Part shown: positions 18,577 to 28,234 of the stretch, piece after piece
Position numbering within the stretch: position 1 is the first letter of the stretch
Layout of the letters: each line of letters opens with the position of its first letter
DNA from: UBA6522 sp965237785
Lineage (GTDB): Bacteria; Pseudomonadota; Gammaproteobacteria; Steroidobacterales; Rariloculaceae
Direction: 5' to 3'
Length of the DNA stretch: 64,000 nucleotides
Assembly (NCBI GenBank): GCA_965237785.1
Contig: OZ250159.1
Location: 4,154,001 to 4,218,000 of the forward strand
Program-made: the position numbers and the translations under genes
Notes under the pieces: generated by a model
What the model was told of the DNA's origin: nothing
The model's input: only the letters and a program-made list of their open reading frames with translations
Databases searched by the model: none

Positions 18577-21500
18577 TTAGCGAAGAATTGTCCCGGTCGC
18601 AGGCATGCCCGTTGGCAGTAGAAACTCGAGCTGACCCTGCACACGCTCTGTGGACACGTTGGCAAGCCTGAATTCCGTCGACAGTCCGCCGCCGTTGGGT
18701 ACATAGGGGAACAGGCTTCCGGGCGACAGTGGCGGCAACTCCGATTCGATCGCCTCCCCGCGAATGTTGGTGACGCGCTGGCGCGCTGTCACGGTGACCG
18801 CCAGGCTGCTGCTCAACTGGACCACGCCCCGGGCGGCAGCACCGAATGCCGTGCGCACGCTGAGCGTCTCCTGTTGACCGGGAGCCACGTCCAGACGCAG
18901 GTTGCCCCCGCCATTCAGCAGCACGTCAACGGCAGCCGTTTCGGCGTTCCGGTTGACCACGATGATGCGCGTATCGATGTCGCCGTGACGTAGCAGGGTG
19001 GGATTGAGATCGACCCCATAGCGAGCCTCGCTGGACTGAACGCCCTCCACCAGGCTCTGCCCGACAAAGGCGCCGCCGGTACCGCTGCTAATAAGCGCCG
19101 AAGACTTGGGGACACCGCCTGACAGGGCGTCGATCGCTGCATAACCTTCATGCACCAGCGGTCCCGCGCCGTCACTCGGCAGGGCACGGCTCGCGTGCGG
19201 AGGGATACTGTATGACGCTACGTCCGAGCGGGTACCAAGGGGCGTGCGGGTCCCCGCGCGGTCATACCAGGTCACCGTGCCCGTCATCATCATATCGGTC
19301 GGATTGATGAGAACGATCTCCGACTCATGGCCACCCCCGCTAACGAAATACGGAATGGTTGTCCGACCGGAGGAGTCGGAGGCGCGGGTCATGGGCGCCG
19401 GCGTGAGAATTGTCTCCTCGCGATCATTCGCCGTAAACCGTAGCGCCGTCATGGCCAACGGCACGTCGGAGGCGATGCTGAGCGTACCGTCACCGCGCGT
19501 TGCATCCCGTGCGACGAGTGCCTCGGATAGTTGCTCACCCGCCGTGGCGGTGAGTTGCCACTGTTCTTCCTCAGCACCGTCGGGTCCGCGCAGTACCAGC
19601 GTGACGGTGGCGTCCTCGCTCTGTGGATTGAAAAAGAGAAGTTCGTGACTGGTGCGACCATCGCCCTCGACGAAGACCGTTGCCGTCGTGGCAGGCACGG
19701 CCGGCGCGACGGCGGCTTCATTGATCAGCCGTCGGCTGTGGCGTTGGCTGCGCGCGTCCACGGTTTGCCGCGTACGGCTGTAAACCGCCACGCCAAGCGG
19801 CGGCCGGCCGATGTTGGCCGCCAGGCGGGCGACGGACACTGTTCCCGGATCCGATTGTCCACCCAGGTCTGCCGCGTCCAGAGTGCCGAAGGACTGAAGC
19901 GCCGCCGGCTCCATGCGGTAGATCCAGTCGGCTCGCGGAAAATTGAACTGTACGAGCCGGGACTCGAATGAGCCGGTCGCAAACAGCCGCCCGTTCTCAT
20001 GGTCCAAGGCAATTCCGCGGGTATCGCGAACCCGGAACTGGCCGGGAACGGGCTCTGCGCCCCCCCACGACGTCGGCGCCGGCGATTCCGCGTCCGGCGC
20101 GCCCAAGGCGGCGATGGCGGCGGCGCCGTTGTCCAGGCGGTCGGGATGCACGTCGAAGACAAGGATTCGGTCCGCGGGTATGCCGAAGGTGCCGCCGCCG
20201 TCCGATACGTACAAGAGCTGCTTGATGGGATCGTGGGCGATTCCGTTGGGGGTGACGAAGGCGTCGGCGGTGATGGGCGGGGGGCCGCCGGGCGTGGCCC
20301 CGAAGATGCTTGGACCGCCGGCCACCGCGGTATCGAAGTCGCTTTGCCCGATGACCGCGATCCCGGCCGCCCCGTTCTCGAAGCGGTCCGGGTGCACGTC
20401 GAAGGCCAGCACGCGCTTGTGTTTGGCGTCGATCACGAACAGCCGTTCCTGGGCCGCGTCATAGGCCAGATGCCCCGGGTCGTAGAGCCCGGCGGCGCCC
20501 GAACCCGGCGCCGTACGCTCGAAATCCGGCTGGCCGAGCACGCCGATGGCGTCGGCGCCATTGCGCAGCACGTCTCGGCGGATGTCGAAGACCAGCACGC
20601 GGTTGTTCTCGCCGTCGGCGGCGAAGAATCGCTGCCCCGACTCGTCGACGGCAAAACCCATGGGCAGGAAATCCGAGGCAATGCCCCGGCCCATGCGCAC
20701 GCCGAAGTTGATGCCCGCTGGTCCGGCGGTGCGCTCCACGCTGCCGAAGTCGGGTTGGCCGATGACGACCGAAGCGTCCATGCCGCTTTGCAACTCGCCC
20801 GGTGCGGCATCGTAGACAAGGATTCGATTGTGGTAGCCGTCACCAACGAACAGTCGCTTGGTGGAGGTGTCATAAGCGGCGCCGATGGGCGTGGTCATGT
20901 TGCTTGCCGTGGGTTCGCCCATGAGACTCGTGTTCAGGTTGGGTTGTCCCAGCACCCATTGGGCGTCGCGGCCGACGATGCGATTGAGTTCGTCCAATTG
21001 CCAGACGACCACGCGGTGGTTGTATTCGTCGGGCACGAACAGCCGGTGATCCACCGGATCCAGGGTTACGGCCCTGGCGGCGGCAAGTGATCGGCCATCG
21101 AGATGCCCCTGCGCCATGCGGTTGAAGAAATCCGGGCCGCCGTCGGGCGTTTCGTGTCCGATGACGTCCACCGCCGACATGCCGGTTTCCAGGTTGTCCG
21201 GAGCGATGTCCCAGACGGTGACCCGGTTCCCTGCCGGATAACCCTCGGAGATATAGAGCTTCTCCTTCTCCGCATCCACGGCGATGCGGGGCATGGCGAC
21301 ACGCCTGTCCGAAACCGCGGGATGAGTGGAGAAAGCATCCGGCTGGCCGATCACCGCCATGGCCGTGGCCGGCCCGCCGATCCGATCGGGGTGGGCGTCG
21401 TAAACCATGATGCGGTGCTCCAGGCCCTCGGCAACGAGCAATCGCTGGTGCCGCCAGTCGTAACCCAGTCCCCCGGGGGCCAACTGGTCGAGGGACTGGC

Positions 21501-22437
21501 GGGGCGCGCTGCTCGCGAAGTCCGGTTGCCCCATCACTGAAATGGCTTCATTGAAGGCGCCGGGATTATTCGCATCGGCGTCGAACACAAGGACGCGGTA
21601 GTTACCGTTGTCCGCGACGAAGAGCCGCTCCAGCACCGGGTCGTAGGCGATGCTTCCAGGCCGATTGAACGCGGAGGGACCCGATCCCCCATCCCGGCTC
21701 TCGAAATCGTCCTGACCGATGACGGCCACGGCGGACGGATCGCTGCGCAGCCGATCCGGCGTTACATCGAAAATCAGGATACGGTTATTGGGGCCGTCGG
21801 ATACGAACAGCCGCTGGTTCGCTTGATCCAACTGGGCGCCGGATATCGCTCCGAGCCGGTTGGGGCCGAGCCCGCGGCGAGTGGAGCTGAAATCCGGTTG
21901 GCCGATAACCTGTTCGGCGGAAGGGAAGCTCGCCAATTGATCCGGATTCCCGTCGTAGACGAGAATGCGGTTGGAAAATCTGTCCACCGTAAAGAATCGC
22001 TGGGTGGATGGGTCGACGATGGCCCCCGCACCCGGGAACTGTGCTTCCTCGGCGCTGGCTGTCGGCACGGACCGGCGCCCGTAAATGCTCTGCCGGCTGG
22101 TAATGAAGCGCGCTTGACGGTCCACCGGCAAACCTTGATCGTCCAGTTGAAAGGCGCGAAACCCGCCGTTGCCGGACGCGGGGACGAAGAGCAGGTCATT
22201 GGCGCTGTCCAGCGCCACGGCGCCGGGTCACCATACGCTACCGGAATCGGGCCCCGTGTTCGTGATTCCACCTATGAAGGTCGGATTGCCCCACTGGTCT
22301 TCCGAGGCCAGTACGTCGGCCGCGGCTTGCCCGCTGACCGGCAGGCAATCGCAGGTGAGTGCTGGATCGGTTTGTGCGGCGGTCGCCGCCGACAGCAACG
22401 CTGCCAAGGCGGATCCGGCGATCGTGAATCTATTCAT
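18577..22437 (-). pseudogene. Giant secreted NHL/beta-propeller protein interrupted by an in-frame TGA
   Basis: The gene starts at ATG 22437 (GGGGGA 6 bp upstream) with a signal peptide (MNRFTIAGSALAALLSAATA). After 69 codons a TGA (22228-22230) stops it; the same frame then continues open for 1216 codons to 18577. The long part has about a dozen ~60-residue units of the pattern YDxxxxRLFVxDxxNNRVLVFDxxPDRL-xxGxxAIAVIGQPDF, typical of NHL or six-bladed propellers, then ~400 residues of beta-sandwich-like sequence. If the TGA replaced CGA (Arg) the ~1286-residue exported protein would be intact. GTG 22218 could start the long part, but without a signal peptide. Function unknown; binding or scaffold role likely. 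Confidence 0.75.
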
Positions 22438-22516
22438 GGTACGTCCCCCGTAGTGAATTCTCCCAATGCGCTGCCTTGTGGACTCAAGTGGTGAGTACGG
22501 CCGCCTGAACCCAAAT

Positions 22517-24376
22517 TCATTCGTGTTCGGCCTCCTGGACCTCGGGCTCGGAACCCGGCGGTCCGGCCTCGTCGAGCGAGCCATTGAGCCCGAACAGCCA
22601 GACGCTGTCGCCCCTGTGCGTGCCTGCAAAAAGATTGCCGGCCGAGTAGGCGATCACGTACTGCTCGCCATCGTGCTCGAAACTGCTCACCGGAGCGTTC
22701 ATTCCCGCACCGGTCTGAACCTCCCACAGCAGCGCGCCGTTGCTCGAATCGAGCGCGACCAGGCGTCCGTCGCCCTTGCCGATGAACAACAGACCGCCGG
22801 CCGTCGCCAGTACCCCGCTATAGCAATAGTCTTGCCAGCGTTGCCGCCAGACAATGGTATTGGTCCGCATGTCCATGGCCGCGAGGATGCCGTGGTTGGG
22901 GAAGGGCACATGACCGAAGAAGCCGCCGATGTAACTGTCTCCCGGCATCTCCGGCAGGTCGTTGTCCATTTCCCCGCCACGGAAGAAGCCGGGTCGCTCA
23001 TTGGCGCAGACGTAGAGTGTGCCGCTGCCCGGGTCGTAGGCGCTGGGTGGCCAGTTGGCGCCGCCGAACGGACCCGGGGCGGCAACCGTGCCGTCCATCC
23101 AGAACGGCGTGAAAATGCGTCCCTGATTGACCAGAGGCGGGAATTCCGCCGGCGCGATGTCCACGAACTGGTTTACGAACGAGTCGCCCACCGGATAGGG
23201 CTGCGTCGGGGAGGTCAGATGCCGCGGTTCCTGGGGGACGGGACGCTCGTCGATGCCGATGAGCGGTTCGCCGGTGACGCGATCCAGAATATAGACCCAG
23301 CCGGTCTTGCTGGGCTCGGCGATCGCGCGCCGGGTCTCGCCGTCGATGTCGATGTCGAATAGCACCACCGGGCTTGCGGCGTCGTAGTCCCAGATATCGT
23401 GGTGGACCTGCTGAAAATGCCACTGGTATTCGCCCGTGTGGACATCCAGGGCGACCATCGACGTGGTGAAGAGGTTGTCTCCCTCGCGCACGTAGCCTGC
23501 GAAATCAGGTCCGGGATTGCCCGTCGAGAAATAGACGAGGCCCAGCTCCGGGTCCACGGCCGGCGTTTGCCATACCGAACCGCCGCCGTATTTGTAGACC
23601 TCGCTGTACGGGTCGTCGGGTTGCGGCCAGGTTTCGGAGCCGAACTCGCCGGGGTTGGGTACGGTATGGAACGTCCAGGCCAGGGATCCGTCATCGGCAT
23701 TGTATGCCTTGACTCGCCCCTGAATGCCGCGTTCGGCGCCGGCGAAACCGGTGATGACCAGGCCGTCATAGTAAAGCGGTGCGCTGGTGAGCGAGTAGCC
23801 TTCCTCCCAGTTCTCCGTTTGGGTTGACCACACGACTTCTCCTGTCGCCTGGTCCAGCGCCACCAACTGCGCGTCCAATTGGCCAACGAATATCTTGCCC
23901 TCGCCGAGGCCGACGCCGCGGCTCGTCCAGCCGCAGCAAATGACGTCGATGGACTGGTCCAGATTGGCTTCATAGGTCCAGAGGATCTCACCGGTTGCCA
24001 CGCTGATCGCGAAGACGTCGTCGGCGCCGGTGACGACGTAGGCCACGCCCTCGGAGACGATGGGCTGGGCCTCGCCCGAGTACTTCTGGCCGACGCCCGA
24101 TCCGCCGAGACGCGTTCTCCAGACGCCCTTGAGTTCGGCGATATTGTCCCGGTTGATCCCGGTCAGCGGGGAATGGCGCTGGTTATAGAGATTGCCGCCG
24201 TTGGTGGGCCAGCCGTCGCTGGGCCACGCGGCGAGTTGCTCGCTGTTTAGCCCGGTTGCGGGGGTGGATTCCTGACTGCACGCCGTACCGGTACCGACGA
24301 AGAGCAGGGCCAATCCAGCCGCGAGCAGGCGGGTTCCCGGGCTGCTGCCCGTTGTTGCGGCAATTTTCATCGACAC
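22517..24376 (-). CDS. PQQ-dependent dehydrogenase (eight-bladed quinoprotein)
   Basis: A 619-residue exported quinoprotein. N-terminal residues 1-33 form a signal with a weak lipobox (GTAC). The propeller has repeated W-motifs (GEILWTYEAN, GEVVWSTQTEN) and the family hallmarks: a vicinal Cys pair in DVICCGW (~residue 150), STGNPGPD, and HHDIWDYDAASP, whose first Asp is the catalytic base position. The second Asp two residues later is the position tied to lanthanide use in some relatives, although membrane glucose-dehydrogenase relatives also have it. No cytochrome c domain is fused. GTG 24376 is preferred over ATG 24370 because GGGAG is 6 bp away. The substrate is probably an alcohol or sugar. 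Confidence 0.9.
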   Translation of the reverse strand: MSMKIAATTGSSPGTRLLAAGLALLFVGTGTACSQESTPATGLNSEQLAAWPSDGWPTNGGNLYNQRHSPLTGINRDNIAELKGVWRTRLGGSGVGQKYSGEAQPIVSEGVAYVVTGADDVFAISVATGEILWTYEANLDQSIDVICCGWTSRGVGLGEGKIFVGQLDAQLVALDQATGEVVWSTQTENWEEGYSLTSAPLYYDGLVITGFAGAERGIQGRVKAYNADDGSLAWTFHTVPNPGEFGSETWPQPDDPYSEVYKYGGGSVWQTPAVDPELGLVYFSTGNPGPDFAGYVREGDNLFTTSMVALDVHTGEYQWHFQQVHHDIWDYDAASPVVLFDIDIDGETRRAIAEPSKTGWVYILDRVTGEPLIGIDERPVPQEPRHLTSPTQPYPVGDSFVNQFVDIAPAEFPPLVNQGRIFTPFWMDGTVAAPGPFGGANWPPSAYDPGSGTLYVCANERPGFFRGGEMDNDLPEMPGDSYIGGFFGHVPFPNHGILAAMDMRTNTIVWRQRWQDYCYSGVLATAGGLLFIGKGDGRLVALDSSNGALLWEVQTGAGMNAPVSSFEHDGEQYVIAYSAGNLFAGTHRGDSVWLFGLNGSLDEAGPPGSEPEVQEAEHE

Positions 24377-24623
24377 TGTCCACTCCCATATCGATTTCCA
24401 ACGGATGGAGCATACCCAAATGCGCCGGCGCCCGCGACGGCAGTGAAACTACGGCGGTGAAACCTGGCCCGCCTGGCTCACCAAACTGCGACTGTGCGCC
24501 TCGACGCCCTCGCGACGCACGAAGGCGAGCAATTCGGGCTCGCGGAGACTTCGAATCGATGCATAATGAACTGCCTAATGGCAAGTGCGGCGTCGTAAAC
24601 TTGTCCTCGCCGCACCACGGGTT

Positions 24624-25661
24624 ATGACTATGAAACGTAAAAACCTTGTATTAGTGACGCTGCTGCTCTCCGGAATCGCCCTTGGCCACCACGGTCCACC
24701 CAATCGTGTGCTCTACGACATGGACAACATCGTCGAGATCGCGGGTCCGGTGACGGAGATATTCTGGCGCAATCCCCATGTTCGGTTCCGGATGCGCGCT
24801 GCGACAGGGGAAATCTGGGAGGTGGAATCCGGACCGGTCACGTGGCTGTCGCGTCTCGGCTGGACCGAAGAAATCGTCAGTATCGGCGATCGGGTTCGCG
24901 TGGCCGGGTATGTGTCCCAGCGCCGCACGAATGAAATGGCTCTGACGAACATGCTGTTGCCCAACGGGCTGGAGTTTACGGGTAGCTCAAGGCTGCGGGA
25001 TTTGCGGTTTTCCGACCGCCGCGTGGAGGTTGTCAGGGAGGGCATTGACGAGAGCAGGCGTGAGGAAGCCATCCGCAACGCCCGGAGCATCTTTCGTGTC
25101 TGGGCCTGGGGCGTCCGCGAGTTCGGAGGCGGCGGTACGCCGGACAACGATCCGGAAATGCTTACCGCTTCGGCCCGTGCGGCACGGGATGCCTTCGATC
25201 TGATGACCGACGAGCCGGTACTCGACTGCATTCAGGACGGCATGCCCCGCGCCATGTTTCATCCCACCGTGCTTGAGTTTACCGATGGCGATTCGCAATT
25301 GACCCTGCGGAGCCACGAGCACGACATCGTCCGGACGATCCAACTGGAGCCGGCGCCCGATCCGGCCTCGCAACCCGCCGGCCCGCTGGGCTATTCCGTC
25401 GGCAGGTGGGACAGCGAGACGCTGGTGGTGACGACCACGCGGGTCGACTGGCCGCTGTCCGATGAAGCTGGAACGCCCCAAAGTCCGGACGTTCGGCTCG
25501 TTGAGCAGTTTATGCCTACCCCGGACGGCAGCAGGCTGGATTATGAGTTGACCGCGTTCGACCCGGTCAATCTCACGGGTCCGTCCGTGCGCACGGCCCA
25601 CTGGATGTGGGTCCCCGGTCTGGAGGTAGCGCCCTACGATTGCGCCGTCTGGGAGGAGTAA
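24624..25661 (+). CDS. DUF6152 protein fused to a C-terminal GRW/LVV module
   Basis: A 345-residue exported protein. The signal peptide ends SGIALG, giving mature HHGPPNRV. The DUF6152 core (~residues 25-125) has VTEIFWRNPHVRFRM and GDRVRVAGYVSQRR. A second domain (~190-340) contains LDCIQDGMPRAM, FTDGDSQLTLRSHEHDIVRTI, LGYSVGRWDSETLVVTTTRV and VAPYDCAVWEE. The same second domain occurs fused or free in five genes of this window. ATG 24624 or 24630 are both possible. It is divergent from the PQQ dehydrogenase across 247 bp, which may share regulation. Function unknown. Confidence 0.85.
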   Translation: MTMKRKNLVLVTLLLSGIALGHHGPPNRVLYDMDNIVEIAGPVTEIFWRNPHVRFRMRAATGEIWEVESGPVTWLSRLGWTEEIVSIGDRVRVAGYVSQRRTNEMALTNMLLPNGLEFTGSSRLRDLRFSDRRVEVVREGIDESRREEAIRNARSIFRVWAWGVREFGGGGTPDNDPEMLTASARAARDAFDLMTDEPVLDCIQDGMPRAMFHPTVLEFTDGDSQLTLRSHEHDIVRTIQLEPAPDPASQPAGPLGYSVGRWDSETLVVTTTRVDWPLSDEAGTPQSPDVRLVEQFMPTPDGSRLDYELTAFDPVNLTGPSVRTAHWMWVPGLEVAPYDCAVWEE

Positions 25662-25673
25662 GGCGTCTCTGCG

Positions 25674-26021
25674 CTAGCGAACTTCAGAAATGGCGCCCCG
25701 CGAACCGTCGCTACGCAGCCACTCTTGCGCCTGTTCCGTTTCCTGGCGCCGGGCTTCCCTGGTCTGGCACCGCCGCTTGGGAATGAATGATCCGGTAGGA
25801 GCGACACGCTCACACACAACTTCCGATTCTTTGGGCACTGCCGCAACGGGCACGTTCCTGGCGTTAAGCTTGATCTCCTGCAACACCTCGGAATCGATCG
25901 GTTCTGCCGCGTCGCCGTTCTGAGCAACTCCACTTGCTACGGTCCCCTGCTGAGCCGCACACGAAGCCAGCAGAACAGCGACGGAAGCAACCATCAGGGC
26001 GATTCCCTTGTTCAGTTTCAT
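25674..26021 (-). CDS. Small predicted lipoprotein
   Basis: A 115-residue protein with signal peptide and lipobox LLASC (Cys at residue 21), so probably anchored in the outer membrane. The C-terminal half has two Cys in CERVAPTGSFIPKRRC, which could form a disulfide, followed by a charged helix ARRQETEQAQEWLRS. Similar small proteins with a CxxxxxTGSxIPxxxC core are found in gammaproteobacteria, but no function is known to me. It is convergent with the DUF6152 fusion gene, 12 bp from its stop. Confidence 0.75.
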   Translation of the reverse strand: MKLNKGIALMVASVAVLLASCAAQQGTVASGVAQNGDAAEPIDSEVLQEIKLNARNVPVAAVPKESEVVCERVAPTGSFIPKRRCQTREARRQETEQAQEWLRSDGSRGAISEVR

Positions 26022-26224
26022 GAGCCATCTCCAATGGCCAACCCTGACTGTCAGTCTAGCGCATCCGTCGATTCACGCAAATGTCTTTCAAAGGCGCAGG
26101 CTGCTTGCATGTCTTGCGCAAAGAAACGTCTACAGGCGCGTATAAAGGTCGCAAGGGTATTGATCCAGTTGTTGTTGCTGGCTAGAGTGGCATAATCGAA
26201 TCCGGGCATCCGGGGGGTAAGCAG

Positions 26225-26689
26225 ATGAAATCAGCCACAATCGCCATCGCCGCTGCGCTCATTGCGAGCGCTCTCACGGTTCTGTTTGCCGGACAGAGGC
26301 AAGGGGGGCACGGCGAAGAACTGGCCCGGATACAGGCGCAGGTCGGTGAGATCGCGGCCCGGATATCAGCCGGTGGCGGCGCGCCGGGAAGCCCCCGCGT
26401 GCTCACGTTCATCGGGGAATCCGATCAGGATGCGTGGCTTAGCGGCACGAATCGCGACGGTTCGCCACGTCCCGGACCCGCGGACGACCAGAAGCCGCTC
26501 ACGGATGCCTCCAACTCCTTGTGTTTCCTCACCAAGGTGCAGATCGAGGGAATGAACGGACCCGAGGACATGGCCGCATGCAGTATCGCCGTCGACGAGT
26601 TCACCAACTGGTGGCAAGTCCACGCCATTCAGGGCGATGGTACCGACGCGTCCGTTAGCTGCAATGCCAGGTGCGTCGTCTGGGAGTGA
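26225..26689 (+). CDS. Small exported or membrane-anchored protein of unknown function
   Basis: A 154-residue protein with an N-terminal signal anchor (ATIAIAAALIASALTVLFA), a short amphipathic helix (EELARIQAQVGEIAARI) and a beta-rich C-terminal domain with four Cys (SLCFLTK, AACSIAV, VSCNARCVVWE) that could form two disulfides in the periplasm. I do not recognise the family. It begins 203 bp after the divergent lipoprotein gene and precedes the PepSY pair by 86 bp on the same strand. Confidence 0.65.
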   Translation: MKSATIAIAAALIASALTVLFAGQRQGGHGEELARIQAQVGEIAARISAGGGAPGSPRVLTFIGESDQDAWLSGTNRDGSPRPGPADDQKPLTDASNSLCFLTKVQIEGMNGPEDMAACSIAVDEFTNWWQVHAIQGDGTDASVSCNARCVVWE

Positions 26690-26775
26690 ATATGAGCCTT
26701 TTCACCCCGATAACGGCGCGTGATCGCAATCGGGAGCAGGTTCCCTTCACTGGATGAACTGGGCCCTTCAAACAT

Positions 26776-27471
26776 ATGGCTATCGAATCACGGAGCGTTG
26801 CAGACCACCAGAATCGCGGTAAACCGTTGCCGAATGTGCACCCGTTTTTACCGAAGAAGCTGCAATCGCCGGTATTTCTGGTCTGGCTGCGCCGCAGCCA
26901 CGGCTGGCTGGGCATTTGGGGTGCGGTGGCCGGAATACTGTTCGGCGTCACCACCATCCTCATGGTCCATTCGGATATATTCCCAACGGCGGAGGCCGAG
27001 CAGGGCATTGTCCAACTACCCGTGGACAGCGCCGTGATTAACGACGTCGATGACGTTGGGGCTCTCGTAAAGGCTGAACTGGGGCTTACAATCGACTGGC
27101 GTGCGGCCAGAAACCAGGGCGCGGCCGGGATCGGCGCCGGCGGCCAACAACAGATCGGCCAACCCGTCTACACGACCCAGTTCACCTCTCCGGGACGCAC
27201 GCTGGATGTGCGTTATGTTGCCGGGAACGCGTACATTGAAATCACTCGCACGGAGCGTGGTTTCATGGAGACCATAAACCGGTTGCATCGCGGTAACGGG
27301 GCGCAGTTGGGTTGGACGTTGCTCGGCGACGCCTTTTCCGGCGCCCTCATCATACTGGCCATCAGCGGCGTGTTACTGTGGAGCCGGATGGACGGCCCAA
27401 GGCTGCTCGCCATCGGCCTGGGCGGGGCGGGGCTCATATCGGCGCTATATTTCAGCATGGTGGGGGCGTAA
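26776..27471 (+). CDS. PepSY-associated membrane protein, first of a tandem pair
   Basis: A 231-residue inner-membrane protein. One helix lies at ~50-72 (SHGWLGIWGAVAGILFGVTT), then a periplasmic segment of ~110 residues with PepSY-like strands (LDVRYVAGNAYIEITRTERGF), and two C-terminal helices (~180-230) beginning LHRGNGAQLGWTLLGDAFSGAL. It has fewer helices than PiuB/FecR-type PepSY reductases, so it is a short form. Its stop overlaps the next start (TAATG). Short PepSY proteins are typically encoded beside TonB receptors for iron chelates, as here. Confidence 0.88.
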   Translation: MAIESRSVADHQNRGKPLPNVHPFLPKKLQSPVFLVWLRRSHGWLGIWGAVAGILFGVTTILMVHSDIFPTAEAEQGIVQLPVDSAVINDVDDVGALVKAELGLTIDWRAARNQGAAGIGAGGQQQIGQPVYTTQFTSPGRTLDVRYVAGNAYIEITRTERGFMETINRLHRGNGAQLGWTLLGDAFSGALIILAISGVLLWSRMDGPRLLAIGLGGAGLISALYFSMVGA

Positions 27472-28175
27472 TGGTATCGACTACCTCGGATGTCATTGGC
27501 AAGCGGCGCGCCGCAAGGGCGCAGCCGCCCAAGGCGCACCCCTTTCTGCCCAGGGCATTGCACACCCAGAAGGCCTTGCGCGTGTTGCGCAAGACGCACT
27601 CGTGGCTGGGGATGGCGGGCGCCGCGGCCGGCGTGATCATCGGTATCACCGGTATCACTTTGAATCATCGAGTGACCCTTAGCGGCCGCCTGCCCACCGA
27701 GATCGTGAACTATCAGGTGAATGCACCTGGCGAAGGGTTCGCAAGTCAGGAGGGATTCGAACGTTTCGTGAAAGCCGAACTCGATATCAGCGGGCCGACC
27801 CGGGAGCGGCGCGGGGGACCCATTCAACCCGCCGTGGCCGAACTCGGCGGCCGGCTGGTGGAGCAACCCCGTCGCTTTGAGGCGTACTATGCCTCCGCCA
27901 GCGAAGCAGTCGATATAAGTTACGTCAACGGCAACGCGTACATCGACGTGGAGCATACCGACCGCGGGATTCTCTCGACCCTCAACCGGCTTCATCTGGC
28001 CACTGCCAGCGGAGTGGTGTGGGTATTGATCATCGACGCGTTCTCCGGCGCGCTGGTCGTGTTCTCCATCACCGGGCTCCTGCTCTGGTCCCGGTTGACG
28101 GGGCCGCGCCTGCTGGCTATCGGACTCGCCAGCAGCATGCTGGTGGGCTCTATTTACTACGCCAACCTGCTTTAA
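27471..28175 (+). CDS. PepSY-associated membrane protein, second of a tandem pair
   Basis: A 234-residue paralogue of the previous gene with the same plan: KTHSWLGMAGAAAGVIIGIT helix, periplasmic PepSY-like part with VDISYVNGNAYIDVEHTDRG, and two C-terminal helices ending GPRLLAIGLASSMLVGS. The pair shares the HPFLP-x-LHTQKALxVLRKTHSWLG style N terminus and probably arose by duplication. ATG 27471 overlaps the previous stop by one base. The two may form a heterodimer moving electrons or assisting removal of metal from an imported chelate; this is inference from family context. Confidence 0.88.
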   Translation: MVSTTSDVIGKRRAARAQPPKAHPFLPRALHTQKALRVLRKTHSWLGMAGAAAGVIIGITGITLNHRVTLSGRLPTEIVNYQVNAPGEGFASQEGFERFVKAELDISGPTRERRGGPIQPAVAELGGRLVEQPRRFEAYYASASEAVDISYVNGNAYIDVEHTDRGILSTLNRLHLATASGVVWVLIIDAFSGALVVFSITGLLLWSRLTGPRLLAIGLASSMLVGSIYYANLL

Positions 28176-28234
28176 TGCTCCTCAAATAAATAGTATAAGT
28201 AGTGGGCGTAACAAACATTGTTAAGGTGAGACTC

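Noticed and set aside
22228..22230. TGA in the propeller gene as selenocysteine
   Set aside because: No Cys or Sec is expected at this place in the propeller fold and I see no selenocysteine-type hairpin just downstream; a point mutation is simpler.
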